Source of the DNA: Psychrobacter sp. AH5
GTDB lineage: Bacteria; Pseudomonadota; Gammaproteobacteria; Pseudomonadales; Moraxellaceae
NCBI RefSeq assembly: GCF_040371085.1
Contig: NZ_JAMBMT010000006.1
Span: forward strand, 87,211 to 151,210
Length of the DNA: 64,000 bases
Direction: 5' to 3'
Shown here: positions 24,879 through 36,930 of the stretch, one piece after another
Position numbering within the stretch: the first letter of the stretch is position 1
Layout: every line of letters begins with the position of its first letter
The notes under the pieces: model-generated
The model's database searches: none
The model's input: only the letters and a program-made list of their open reading frames with translations
Told to the model about the DNA's origin: nothing
Made by a program: the position numbers and the translations under genes

Positions 24879-26443
24879 AGTTTGGTTGTTGGGATTAGAT
24901 GGTTTTTTTATGAGTTGTGTGGGTATGGATGGGGTTGTATTTTAGGTGGATATTGATGAAAAGGTAATGGAGATAGTTGATTTGTGTTTGGAGGGTGTGG
25001 TTGTGATAAGGGATTGTGAGAAGTTGGGGATTGGGGTGATGTTGGATGAGGTGAGGAAGTTTGGGGGGTTTAGTGGTGGGAGGTTGGGGTGTTGGTGGTG
25101 AGGGTAAGGTGGAGTAAGGTAGTTGTGGTTTTGATGTGTTAATAGATAATGTTGTTTTAGATATAATAAGATAATTGATAAGATTGTAAGGTGGATTAGG
25201 GAGATGAAATTGTAGGATGTATATAGATGGAGAGGGAGGTGTGTAGAGTTTGTGAGTATGAATGTGTTGGTAGATAAGAAATAGTGTTAGGGAAGGGGAA
25301 GGGTTTGGGGAGAGGTATAGATGTAGTTGTTTGTGTTGGTGTAGTTTTAGTTTTGTGGTGTGATGATAGAGTGGGGGGGTATATGGTTTTTGTTGGGGGG
25401 TGTTTGAGGAGGTAGTGAGTGTGTGTGGTGTGTAGTTGGTGGGTGTGATGTAATGGAGATTTGGTGTGGATTAGTTTGAGGGAATGTGGGTATATGTGGT
25501 GAGTTGTGGTGTAATGGAGTTGTTGTGTTGATGGTTTGTTGTAAAGGTGATGGTTGGGATGTATGTAGGTTTGTGGGGTGTTTGGGGTTTTTTGGTTGTT
25601 GTGTTGTTGTTGGAGGTGTTGTTAGTGTAGGTTGTGTTGAGAGGGTGTAGATGTAGAGGGGTTTGATTTTGTTATATGTTGGGGTAGTAGGATGTTATTG
25701 GGGTTATGATGGTGTTGTGTGGTGTAGGGTTTGTAGGGAAGGAGGGGGTTTATGGGTGTGGTATTTGTGGTGTTGTGTGGGGGTGGGGGTTTTGTAGATA
25801 TTTGGTTGTTGTGGGTTTGTTGATTGGAGGTTTTTTTTATATGGAGATGTTATGTGATGTTATGTGTGTGGAGGTGGTATGTGTGTTTGGGGAGGTGGGT
25901 ATGTAGGGGGGGATGGAGGATGTTATATGGAGTGGGGTGTTTGTTTTTTTTGGAGAGGTATGGGGATTTATGTGGGGGGAGGAGAAGATTTGGATTGATG
26001 GTGTAGGGGGGGTTGTTAGTAAGTGAAGAGTGTTTGGAGATTGTAATGGGGTGGTTTGTTGTGAGGAATGGTGTGAGTGTGAGTTGATAGGAGGAAAGGT
26101 GATGGTGATGATGAGGAGATGGGATGTTTTTTAGAGATAAGTTTAAGGTATTGTGTTAGGGGGTGGTGGTTTAAATAAGTGTTGGTTTGTTGTGTGGAGG
26201 GGGTAAGGTGGAATTGTTATATGATGGGGGGGGTGGTTGGTTGGGTGTGTGGTGGTTGTGGGGGGGGTGGGGGTTTGGGGGGGTGGGGGGTTGATTGTGG
26301 TTTGGGTGGTGGGTGTTTGGTGGTTGGTGGTGGTGGGTGTTATTGGTGGGTTGTGGGGGGGGGTTGGGGTGGTGGGGGGGTTGTGGTGTTTGTGTTGGTT
26401 GTGGGTGTTAGGGGTGTGGGGTGGGTGGGTTGGTTGGTGTGTA

Positions 26444-26801
26444 GGGTGTGGGGTTGTGGTGGGGGGTGTGGGGTTGGGGGGGTGGGGTTTTGGGTGGTTG
26501 GTGGGGGGGGTGGTGTTGGGGGTGGGGGGTGGTTGTTGGTTGTGGGGGGTGGGGTGGGTGTGGGGGTGGTGTTGGGGGTGGTGTTGGGGGGGGGGGTGGG
26601 GGGGGGTGGGGGTGGGTGTGGGTGGTGTGTTGTGGGGTGTTGTGGGTTGGTTTGGGGGGTGTGTGTTGGGTGGGGTGTGTTTGTGGTTGTTGTGTGGTGG
26701 TGGGGGGGGTGTGGTGGGTGGGGGGGTGGGGGTGTTGGGTGTGGGGGTTGGGGGGGTGGTGGGGGGTTGTGGGGTGGTGGTGGGGGTGTGGTGTGGGTTG
26801 T
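26444..26801 (+). repeat. G/T-only low-complexity tract after the 'gattagatgg' box, copy 2
   Basis: This is an A-free core of 358 bases inside an A-poor stretch from about 26,230 to 26,880. It is at 1.55-1.9 kb right of the box at 24893. A second A-poor stretch follows at about 27,305-27,600. Frames of 140 to 252 codons over it are artefacts of the missing A. Confidence 0.93.
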
Positions 26802-29184
26802 AGTTGTGTGGTGGGGTTTTGGGTTGGGTGGTGGTTGTGGGGTGGGGGGGGTGGTGGGGGTTGTTGGTGAGGGGGGGGTGGTGTGGTTGGTATGTGGGTT
26901 GGTATTGGGTTGTTGTAGGGTTTGTTTTTATTTGTAGGTTGTGGTTTTTTGTTGAGTTTAGTTAAGAGTATTAAGGGGATAGGGGGGTTTGTTAAGTGGT
27001 GGGGGGTTGTTGTTATAGGGATGGTGTTGTTTGGTGTGGGTAGGGGGGTTTGTTGGGTGGGTGGAGTAATGGGGGGTGGTTGGTGTGGTTTAGTGTTATA
27101 TTTGGTTGGTAGGGGGGGTTGGTGGGTGTGTGGGGTTTTGGGATTTGTGGGTTGTTTGTTTTTGGGTGGTGGTGGTGGGGGTTGTTTTGTGTTTTGTGTG
27201 GGGTGTGTGTGTGGATAGGGAGTTGGGTTTTGTTTTTTGTGTTTATGGGGGGTTTGGTTAGGTTTGAGGTATTTGTTTGAGGTTTTTTAGGGGTGTGAGG
27301 GGGGTTGGTGGATGTGTGTGGTGGTTTGGGTGAGTGGTGGTTGTGGGGGTGGGTTGGTTGGGTGGGGGTGGGGGGTTGGGGGGTTGGGTTGGGTGAGTGT
27401 TTGGTTGGGTGGTGTTGTGTTGGGGTGTTGTTTGTGTTGGGGTTGGTTGGTGTGGGTTTGGGGGTGTGGTGTTTGTGGGTTTGGGGTTTGGGTGGGGGGT
27501 GTGGATTGTTTGTGAAGGGTGAGGGTTTGGATGTTTTGTTGGTTGGTGTGTTTTGGGGGGGGGGTTGGGTGGGGGTGGTGGGGGGTGGTGTTTGGTGGTT
27601 TGTTATGGTGGGTGTGAGAGTTTTTTTATTGATTTTTTGGGGGTGTTTGTTTGGATATATGATGTGAGATTGATTTTGGGGGTTGTATGTTTTTTTATGG
27701 TGGTTGTTTGATTTTGGGTGTGGTTGGATGGAGTAGGTAATGTGGGGAAGGAGGTAGTGGTTGTGAGGGGTGGAATGAGATGAATTTTAAGTGGTTGAGG
27801 GGAGATATGAATATAGGGGTTAGTTGGTTGGTTGGAGATGGGGATTAGTAGAGGGAGGGGTGAAAGGGTTGGGGGTTATGATGTTTTAAATTTGTATTGA
27901 GAGTAGGGGGTGGTTAGTTGTGAAGGATAGGTGGGGAGTTTATTAAGTTAGGGGTGTTGGGTGGTGAGGAATTTAGTGAGGGTTTAAGAGAATTGTTATG
28001 TTAGTATGTAGTTTTATAAAGGATTAAGGGGGAGTTTGGGGAGGGATGTGGGTGGGTTGGAGTTTTGTTGGGGATGTGGGGATTGGGGATGAGGTATGGA
28101 TGTGGTTGTTAGTTATGTGAAGGGGGGGGGGGGTAGGGTTGGTTAAGGAGAGTGGGGGGGGGATAATGGGTGGGGGGAATTGGGTGTTTAATAGTGGTTA
28201 TGTGTGGGGGGGGGGGTTGTTGTTGGGGTGGTGAGTGATGGGGGGGTGGGTGGGGGTTGGGGGTGGTTGAGGGATGTGGGGGGTGTAGTTGGAAGGGGGG
28301 GTATGGGGTTTAAAGGGTAGGAGGGTAGTTGGTTATGGGTGGGGGTGGGGGGGTTAGGGGGGGGGGTGGTGTGGTTGGGTGTGGGGGTGGGGTGTGGGTG
28401 GGGGGGGTGGTTGGGGGGTGGAGTGGGGGGTGGGGGGGTGGGTGGGGGGGGTGTTTGTAGTGGGTGTTGTGTGGTGGGGGTGGTTGGATGTGAGTTATGT
28501 AGTTGGTTTGGTGGGTGGGTGGGTGGTGTTGGGAGGATTGGTTGTCTTGGTGTAGGGTTTTGGTTTAGGGGTGGTGTGGTGGGGTGGGGGGTTGGTGGGG
28601 TTGAAGAATGGTGTGTTATGGGGATAGGGTGGGTGTGTGGGTAGGAAGGTATGGGATATGGTGGATGTTTGGTGGGGTTGGTGGAAGTAGGGGGTGGTGG
28701 TTGGGTTGGGGGGTTGGTGGTGGGTGGTTGGGTTGGTGGTGGTTTTTGGTGGTGGGGTGGTTGGGGGTTGGGGGTTGTTTGATGGGTGGTTGGGTGGGGG
28801 TGTTGGGGGGGGGGGATTTTTTGGGTGGTTGTGAGTTGGTTGGGTGGGTTGGTGTGGGTGTTTGGTTGTTTTTGGGTGTAGGTGTGAGGGGTGGGTGGTG
28901 GGGTGTGGGGGGGGGTTTGGGGGTGGGTGGGTGGGGGTTGGTGTTGTGGTGGTGGGGTGGGGTGGGGGGTTGGTGGGGTGTTGTTGTGGGGGGGGGGGGT
29001 GGTGTTGTGGGGTTGGGGGTGGGGGGGTGGTGTTTGGGGTTGGGGGGGTGGGGGGGTTGGGGGTGGGTGGGGTGGTGTGGGGGTGGGTTGTGGGTGGTGG
29101 GGGTGTGGTGGTGTTGGGTGTGGTGGGTGTTGGGTGGGGTGGGGGTGGGGGGTTGTGGGTGGTTGGGGGGTGTGGGTTGGGTGA

Positions 29185-32100
29185 GGGGGTGTGGTGGGGT
29201 GGTGGTGGGGTGGGTGGTGGGTTGTGGGGGGGTGGGGTGGGGGGGGGTGTGGGGTGGTGTGGGGGGGTTGGGTGGGGGTGTTGTGGTGTGGTGGGGTGGG
29301 GTTGGGGGGGGTGTGGGTGGGGTGGTGGGTGTGGGGGGGGTGGGTGGGTGGGTTGGGGTGGGTGGGTGTTGGGGTGGGTGGGTGGTGGGGGGGGTGGGGG
29401 GGTTGGGTGGGTGGTGGGGGGGGTGGTTGGTTGGTGGTGTGGGTGTTGGGGTGGTGGGTGGGGGTGGGGTGGGGGTGGGGGGGTTGTGGTGTGGGGGGTG
29501 GGTTGGTGGGGGGGGGGTGTTGGGGGTGGGGTGGGGTTGGTGTTGGGGGGTGGGTGTGGGGGTGGGTGTGTGGGGTGGGGTTGTGGTTGGTGGGGGGGTG
29601 GGGTGGGGGTGGTGGGGGGTGTGTGGGGGTGGGTGGGGGTTGGTGGGGGGGGGGTGGTGTGGTGTGTGGGGGGGGGGTGGTGGGGGGGGTGGGGGGGGGT
29701 TGTGGGGTGGGGGGGGGTGGGTGGGGGGTTGGTGGGGGTGGGGGGGGGGGTGGTTGGTGTGGGGTGGGTGGTGGGTGGGGTTGGTGGGGGTGGGGGGGGT
29801 GGTGTGGGTGGTGGGGTTGGGGGGTGGGGGGGTGGGGGGGGGTTGGGGGGGTGTGGGTGGGGTGGGGGTGGGGGGTGGTGTTGGGGGTGTGGGGGGGGTG
29901 GGTGTGGTGGGGTGGGGTGGGGGGGTGGGTGGGGGTGGGGTGGGTGGGTGGTGGGGGGGGGTTGGGGGGGTGGGTGGGGGTGGTTGGGGGGGGGTGGGGG
30001 GTGGGGGGTGGGGTGGGGGGTGGGGTGGGTGGGGGGGGTGGGTGGGGTGGGGGGGGTGGGGGGGGTGGGGGTGGGGGGTGTGGGGGGGGGGGGGTGGGGG
30101 GGGGTGTGGGGGGGGGTGGGGTGTGGGGGTGGGGTGGGGGGTTGGGTGGGGTGGGGGGGGGGTGGGGGGGGTTGGGGGGTGGGGGTGGGGGGGGGTGGGG
30201 TGGGGTTGGTTGGGGGTGTGGGTGGGGTGGGGGGGGTGTGGGTGGGGGGTGGGGGGTGGGGGGGGTGGGTGGGGGGGGGGTGGGGTGGTGGTTGGGGGGT
30301 GGGTGGGGTTTGGGGTGGGTGGTGGTGGGGGGTGGGGGGTGGGGTGTTGGGGGGGGTGTGGGGGGTGTGGGGGGGTGGTGGGGGGTGGGGGGGTGGGGGT
30401 GGTGGGGTGGGGGTGGGTGTTGTGTGGGGGGGGGTTGGGGGTGGTGGGGGGTGGGGGGGTGGGGGGTTGGGGTGGGGGGTTGTGGGTGGGTGGGGGGTGG
30501 GTGGGGTGGTGGGTGTGGGGGGGGGGGGGGGGTGGGTGGGGGTTGGGTGTGTGGGTGGGGGGGTGGGGGGTGTGGGGTGGGGGTGGTGGGGGGTGGGTGG
30601 GGGTGGGGGGGGGGGTGGGGGGTGGGTTGGGGTGGGGGGGTGGGGGTGGTGTGGGGGGGGGGGGGGTGGGGGGGTTGGGGGGGGGGGTGTGGGGTGGGGG
30701 GGTTGGGGGGTGGGGTTGTTGGGGGGGGGGGGGTGGGGGGGGGGGGGGGTGGGTTGGGGTGGGTTGGTGGTGGGGGGGTGGGGGTGTGGGGGGGTTTGGG
30801 TGGGGGGGGGGGGTGGGTGTGGGGTTGGGGGGGGGGGTGGTTGGGGGTGGGTTGGGGGGGGGTGGTGGTGGGGGTTGGGTGTGTGGGGGGTGGTGGTGGG
30901 GGGGGTGTGGGGGGTTGGGTGGTGGGTTTGGGGGTGTGGGGTGGGTGGGGGTGGTGGGGTGGGTGGGTGGGTTGTGGGTGGGTGGGGGGGTGGGGTGTTG
31001 TGGGTGGGGGGGGGGGGTGGTGGGTGGGGTGGGTGGGTGGGTTGGGGGGGGGGTGTGGTTGTGGGGGGTGTGGGGTGGGGTTGGGGGGGGTTGGGGGTGG
31101 GGGGGGGTGTTGTGGGGTGTGGGGTGGGGGGGGGGTTGGTGGGTTGGTGGGTGGGGGGGGGTGGGGGGGGGTGGGTGGGGGGTGGGGTGGGGGTGGGGGG
31201 GGGTGGGGGGGGGGGGGGGTGGGGGTGTGGGGGGGGGGGTGGGTGTGGGTGGGGTGGTGGGGGGTGTGGGGGGGGTGGGGTTGGGGGGGTGGGGGGGTGG
31301 GGTGGTGGGGGGTGGTGGGGGGGTGGGGGGTGTGGTTTGGGGGTGGGTGGGGTGGGGGGTTGGGGGGGTGGTGGGGGGGTGGGTTGTGTGGGGGGGGGGG
31401 TGGGGGTGGGGGGGGGGGTGGTGGTTGGGGGGTGTGGGGGTGGGGGGGGGTGGGGGGGTGGGGGTGGTGGGTGGGTGGTGTGGGGTGGGTGGGGGGGGTG
31501 GGGGTGGGGGTGGGGGGGGGTTGTGGTGGGGTGGTGGGGGGTGTTGGGGTGGGGGGGGGTGGTTGGGGTTGGTTGGGGGGTGGGGGGGTTGTGGGTGGGG
31601 GTGGGTGGTTGGGGGTGGGGTGGTGGGTGGGGTGTGTGTGGTGGGTGGGGGTGGGTGGTTGGGTGGGGGTGGTGTGGGGGGGGTGGGGGGTGGTGTGGGG
31701 GGTGTGGTGGGTGTTGGGGGTGGGGTGGGTGGTGGGGGTGGTGGGGGTGGTGGGTGGGGGGGGTGGGTGGTTGTGGGGGTTGGGTGTGTGGGTGGGTGGT
31801 GGGTGTGTGGTTGTGGGGTGTGGGTGGGGTGTGTGGGGTGGGGGTGTGGGTGGGTGTGGGTTGGGGTGGGTGTGGGTGGGGGGGTGGGTGTGTGGTGGGG
31901 GTTGGTGGGGTGGTGTTGGTGGGGTGGGGGTGGGTGGTGGGGGGGGTGGGTGGGGGTGGTTTGGTGGGGGGTGGGGGGGTGTGTGGTGGGGTGGGGGGGG
32001 TTGTGGGGGTGGGGGGTGGGGGGGGTGTGGTTGGTGGGTGGTGGGTGGGGTGGGGGGTTGGGTGGGTGGGGGGGGTGGGGGGTGGGTGGGGGGGGTGGGG

Positions 32101-35100
32101 GGGGTGGGGTTGTGGGTGGGTGGGTGGTGGGGGGGGGTGGGGGGGTGGTTGGGGTGGGTTGGGTGGGTGGGGGGGGTGGGGGTGGGGGTGGGTGTGGGGG
32201 GTGGGGGGGGGGTGGGGGGGGGGGTTGGGTGGGTGGGTTGGGGGGGTGGGGGGTGGGTGGGGTGTGGGGGTGGGGGTGGGGGGGGGTGGGGGTGGGGGTG
32301 GTGGGGTGGGGGGGGGGTGGGGTGGGGGGGGGTGTGGGGGTGGGGTGGGTGTGTGGGGGGTGTGGTGGGGGTGTGGGGTGGTTGGGGTGGGGGGTGTTGT
32401 GGGGTTGGGGGGTGGGGGGGGGTGGGGGTGGTGGTGTGGGGTTGGGGGGGGGGTGTTGGGGGGTGGGGTGGGGTTGGGGGGGGTGGGGTGTGGTGGGTGG
32501 GTGGGGGGTTGGGGGGTGGGGGGGTGGGGGGTGGGTGGGTGTTGGGGGGGGGGTTGTGGTTTGGGTGTGGTGGGGTTGGTGGGGGGGGGGTGTTGGGTTG
32601 TGGGGGTGGGGGGGGGTGGGGGGGGGGGTGGGGTGTGGTGGGGGTGGTGTGGGTGGGGGTGGGGGGGTGTGGGGGGTGGGGTGGGGGGGGTGTGGTGGGG
32701 GTTGGGGGTGTGGTGTGGGTGGTGGGGGGGTGGGGTGGTGTGGGGGTGTTGGGTGGGGGGGGGGGTGGGGTGTGGGTGGGGTGGGGGGGTGGTGGGGTGG
32801 GGGGGGGTGGTGGTGGGTGTGTGGGGTGTGGGGGGGTGTTGGGGGGGTTGTGTGGTGGGGGTGGTTGGTGGTGGGTTGGGGTGGTGGGTGGGGTGGGGGG
32901 GTGTGTTGGGGGGGTGTGTGTGGGTTGGTGGGTGGTGGGTGGGTGGTGGGGTGGGGGTGGTTGGTGGGTGGTGGTTGGGGTTGTGGGGTGGGGTGTGGGT
33001 GGGGGGTGGGTGGGGTGGGGGTTTGGGTGGTGTGGTTGGGGTGGTGGTGTGGTGGTGGTTGGGGGGGGTGTGTGTGGGGGGGGGGGTGGTGTTGGTGGGG
33101 GTGGGGTGGTGGGGTGTTGGTGGGGTGGGGGGGGGTGGGGGGGGGGTTGGGGGTGGGTTGTGGGGGGTGTTGGGGGGTGGTGTGTGGGGTGGGTTGTGGT
33201 GGGTGGGGTGGGTGGGGTGGGTTGGGGGGGGTTGTGGGTGTTGTGTGGGTGGGGGTGGGGTGGGGGGGTTGGTTGTGGTGGGTGTGGGGTTGTGGGTGGG
33301 TGGGGTGGGGGGTGGGGTTGTGGGGTTGGGGGGGGTGTGGGGGTGGTGTGGGGTGTGGGGGGGTTGGGGGTGGGGTGGGGGGGGTGTGGGGGTGGGGGTT
33401 TGGGGGGGGTGTGGGGTGGGTGGGGGGGTGTTGGGTGGGGTTGGGGTGGTGGTTGGGTGGGGGTGGGGTGGTTGGGGTGGGTTGGGGGTGGGGGGTGGGT
33501 GGTTGGGGGTTGGGGGGTGTGTGGGGGGTTGTGGTGGGTGGGGGGGTTGTGGGGTGGGGGTGTGGGTGGGGGGGGGTGGGGGTGGGTGGTGTTGGGGGGG
33601 GGGGGGTGGGTGGGTGGGGGGGGGGGGTGTGGGGGGTGGTTTGGGTTGGTTGTGGGGGGGGTTGGGTGTGGGGGTGGGTGGGGGGGGGTGGGTGGGGTTG
33701 GTGGGTGTGTGGGTGGGGGGTGGTGGGTGGTGTTGGGGTTGTGGTGGGGGGGTGGGTTGTGGTGTGGGGTGGGGTTGGGGGGTGGTGGTTGGGGGTGGGG
33801 GTGGGGTTTGGGGGGGGGGGGTGTGTGGGGGGTTGGGTGGTTGGGGGGTGGGGGGGGGTTGGGGGGGGGGTGTGGTGGGTGTGTTTGGTTGGTTGTGGGG
33901 TGTTGTGTGGGGTGGGGGTGGGGTGGTTGGGGGGTGTGGGGGGGGTGGGTGGGTTGTTTGGGGGGGTTTGGGTGGGGGTTGGGGTGGGGGTTGTGGGGGG
34001 TGGTGTGTTGGGGGGGGGGTTGGGGGGGGTGTGGGGGTGGGGGGTGTGGGTTGGGTGGGGGGGGGGTGTTGGGGTGGTGGGTGTGGGTGGGGTTGTGGGG
34101 GTTGTGGGTGGGGTTGGTTGTGGGGTTGTTGTGGTTGGTGGTGGGGTTGGGGGGTGGGGTGTGTGGGTGTTGGGTGTTGGGGTGGTGGGGGTGGGTGGTG
34201 GGGTGTGGGGGTGGGTTGTTGGGGTGGGGGTGTTGGTGGGGTGGGGGGTGGGGTGTGGGTTGTTGGTGGGGGTTGGGGTTTGGTGGGGTGGGGGTGGGGG
34301 TGGTTGTGGTTGGTTGTGTGGGGGTGGGTGGGGGGTTTGTGGTTGTGTGGGGTGGGTGTGTGGGGTGTGGGTGGGGTGTGGGTTGGGGTGGTGGTGGGGG
34401 GGGTGTGTGGTGGGGTGGGGGGTGGTGGGTGTGGGTGGGTGGTGGGGGTGGTGGGGTGGTTGGGGGGGGTTGGGGTGGTGGTTGGTGGTGGGGTTGTGGG
34501 GTGGGGTGGGTGGGGTGGTTGTTGGGGGTTGTGGGGGGGGTTGTTGGGGGTGGGGGTGGTGGTTGGTTGGGGGGGTGTGGGGTGGGGGGTGTGGTTTGGG
34601 TGTGTGGGGGGTTGGGTGGGGGTGGGTGGGGTGGGGGGGTTGTGGGGGGGTGGTGGTGTTTGGTGGGGTGGGGTGGGGTGGTTGGGGGTTGGTTTGTGGG
34701 TGGGGTTGGGGGGTGGGGGTGGTGGTTGGGGTTGGTGGGGGGTGGGGGGGTGGGTGGGTGTGGGGTGGGGTGGGGGGTGGGGGGGTGGTGGGGGGGGTGT
34801 TGTGGGGTGGGTGGGGGGGGGTGTTGGGGGGTGGGGGTGGTGGGGTTGGGGTGGGTGGTGGGGGGGGTGGGGGTGGGTGGGGTGGGTTGTGGGGGGGGGG
34901 GGTGTTGGGGGGGTGGTGGTGTGGGGGGGGTGGGGTGTGTGGGGGTTGGGTGGGTGGGTTGTTTGGGGGTGGGGGGGGGTGGGGGGTGGGTGGGTGGGGG
35001 GGTGGGTGGGGTGGTTGGGGGGGGGGGTTGTGGGTGGTGTGTTGGGGTGGGGGGTTGGGTGGGGTGTGGGTGGTGGGGTGGTGGGGGTTGTGGGGGGGTG

Positions 35101-35681
35101 GGGGGGTGGGGTGGGGGTGTTGGGGGGGGGGGGTTGGGTGGGGGGGGGGTGTGGGGGTTGGGTTGTGGGGTGGGGTTGGTGGGGGGGGGGTTGGTTGGGT
35201 TGGTGGGGTTTGTGGGTGGTGGGGGGGTTGGTTTGTGGTGGTGTGGGGGTGTGTGGGGTTTGGGGGGGTGGTGGTGTGGTTGTGGGTGGGGTGGGGGGGG
35301 GGTTGGGGGGGGTTTGTGGGTGTGGGGGGGTGGTGGGGGTTGTGGTGGGGTGTGGGGTGGGGGTGTTGGGGGGGGTGTTGTGGGTGGGGGTTGTTGGGTG
35401 TTGGTGGGGTTGGTGGTGGTGGGGGTGGGTGTGGGTGGTGTGGGGGGGGTGGTGGTGGTTGTGGGTGTTGGGTGGTGGGGTGGTGTTTTGTGGGGTTGGT
35501 GTGGGGGGTGGGTGGTGGGGGGGTGTGGTGGTGGTGGGGTGGGGGGTGGGGGGGGTTGGTTGGTTGGTGGGTGTTGGGGTTGTGGGTGGGGGTGGGGGTT
35601 GGTGGGTGGTGTTGGTGGGGTGGGGTGGGGGGGTGGTTTGGGGTGTTTGTTGGGGTGGGTGGGGGGTGGGTGTGTTGGGGG
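29185..35681 (+). repeat. 6.5-kb block made only of G and T
   Basis: No A and no C occur over about 6,497 bases. This can be checked in translation: all three + frames read through as Gly, Val, Trp, Cys, Leu and Phe only, because any A would place a different residue in one frame. The block has no fixed period that I can see. It is runs of 1 to more than 10 G separated by one or two T, with G about 65-78% in the lines I sampled. It replaces the left half of repeat copy 3. A-poor shoulders lie on both sides (28,340-29,184 and 35,682-36,340). G-runs at this density would be expected to form G-quadruplexes if the DNA were real. Confidence 0.97.
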
Positions 35682-36467
35682 AGAGTTGTGGGGGTGAGGA
35701 ATTGATTTTTAATTTGATGTAAGTGTATGTTAAGGTGTTATTGGTGTGTGGGGGTGGGAGGTAAGAATATGTTATGGAGTGTGGGGTTGTTGGAAGTGGT
35801 AAAGTTGGGGGGGGGTTGGTGGGAATGGTGGGTGTGGGAGTTTTGATAGGGGTTGGTTAGGGGGATAAAGTATGGGTTAGGTGGGAGTTTTGGGGTGGAA
35901 GTTGGGGGTTGGTGTTGGATAGGAGTGGGTGGTGGGGGGGGGGGGGTTTGGGTGGGGTTGGTGTGGGGGGAGGGGGGGGGTAAGGGGGTGTGGGGGGGTG
36001 GATTGTGGTTGGGGTGGTGTGGTGGGGGGGGGTGGTTGGGATTGTTGGGTTGGTGGGGGGTGGGTGTGGTTTTAGTTGTGGAGTGGGGTTTTTGGGGTGT
36101 GTGGTGTTTGTTGGTGGGTTGTGGTTTGTTTTGGTGTGGGGTTGATGGGGGTTGGGGGGGGTGGTGTGGGGGGTGTGTGGGGGGGGGTGGTGGTTTGGGG
36201 TGGTTGGTGTTTGGTTTGGGGGATGTGGGGGGGTTGGGGGTGGGGTTTGGAGGTGTGTTATGTTGAAAGTGGGGTTGGTGTGGTGGTGTGTGGGGGGGGG
36301 GGGGTGGGTTGAGTTGGGTGTTGGGTTAGTGTTGGTGTTGTGAGGATGTGGGATTGGGGGTTGTTGGTTTGGGTGGGTTGGGGTGGTGGGTGGGTTGTGG
36401 TGTGTGGTGGGGGTGAGAGTGTGGGGTTGGGTTTGTTGGGGGTGGTTGGGTGGGGTTGGGGGGGTGA

Positions 36468-36930
36468 GGTGGGGTGGGGGGGTGGGGGGGTGTTGGGGTG
36501 TGTTGGGTGGTGTGTGGGGGTTGGGGGGGGGTGGTGGTGGTGGTTGTGTTGGGTGTGGTTGTGGGTGGGGGGGTTGGTGTTGTGGGTGGGGTTGGTGGGG
36601 TGGGGGTGTGGGGTGTGGGGGGGGGGTGTTGGTGGGTGGTTGGGGGGGGGTGTTGGTGGGGTTTGGGGGTGGTGGTGTGGGGTGTGTTGGTTGGGGGGGG
36701 GGGGTTGGGGGTTGGTTGTGTGGTGTTGGGTGTGGGGGTGGTGGGGGGGGGGGGTGGGGGGGGGTGGTGGTGGGGTGGGGGGGGGGGTGTGTGTGGTGGT
36801 TGGTGGGGGGTTGTTGTGTGGGGGGGTGGGGGTGGGGTGGGGGGGTTGTGTGTGGTGGTGGGGGGTTGGGGGTTGGGGGTTTTTGTTTGTGGGGGGGGTT
36901 TGGTTTGTGTTTTGGTGTTGGTTGTGTTTG
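36468..36930 (+). repeat. G/T-only low-complexity tract, copy 3
   Basis: There are 463 bases without A or C, lying just left of the 'tgaagagatt' box at 37015. Between the big block and this tract (35,700-36,340) some A returns, in a stretch too degraded to align by eye to a defined part of the unit. Frames of 170 to 219 codons here are by-products. Confidence 0.95.

Larger units (their letters stand above)
13811..28690 (+). repeat. 15-kb repeat unit, copy 2
   Basis: Landmarks are 'gatagaattt' 13811, 'tttagtgtga' 16742, 'tgaagagatt' 23881, 'gattagatgg' 24893, 'aagataattg' 25168 and 'gttttataaa' 28011. The interval between the 'gattagatgg' boxes of copies 1 and 2 is 15,050 bases. The stretch 22,080-23,700 matches copy 4 at 50,160-51,770 closely by eye, with most differences being single-base indels in runs. 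The end of the unit fades into the large G/T block, so the right edge is approximate. The next 'gatagaattt' box would be expected near 29,000-29,250 and is absent. No gene is supported. Confidence 0.85.

Noticed and set aside
29185..35681. Telomeric DNA (irregular yeast-type TG repeats or ciliate TTGGGG/TTTTGGGG)
   Set aside because: There is no regular unit, G-runs vary from 1 to more than 10, and similar tracts occur inside every repeat copy and not at an end.
28608..35722. Three overlapping giant open frames of about 2,170-2,365 codons, rich in Gly, Val and Trp
   Set aside because: Stop codons need A, and this block has none. All three frames are open at once and contain only the six residues that G and T can encode, so there is no coding signal.
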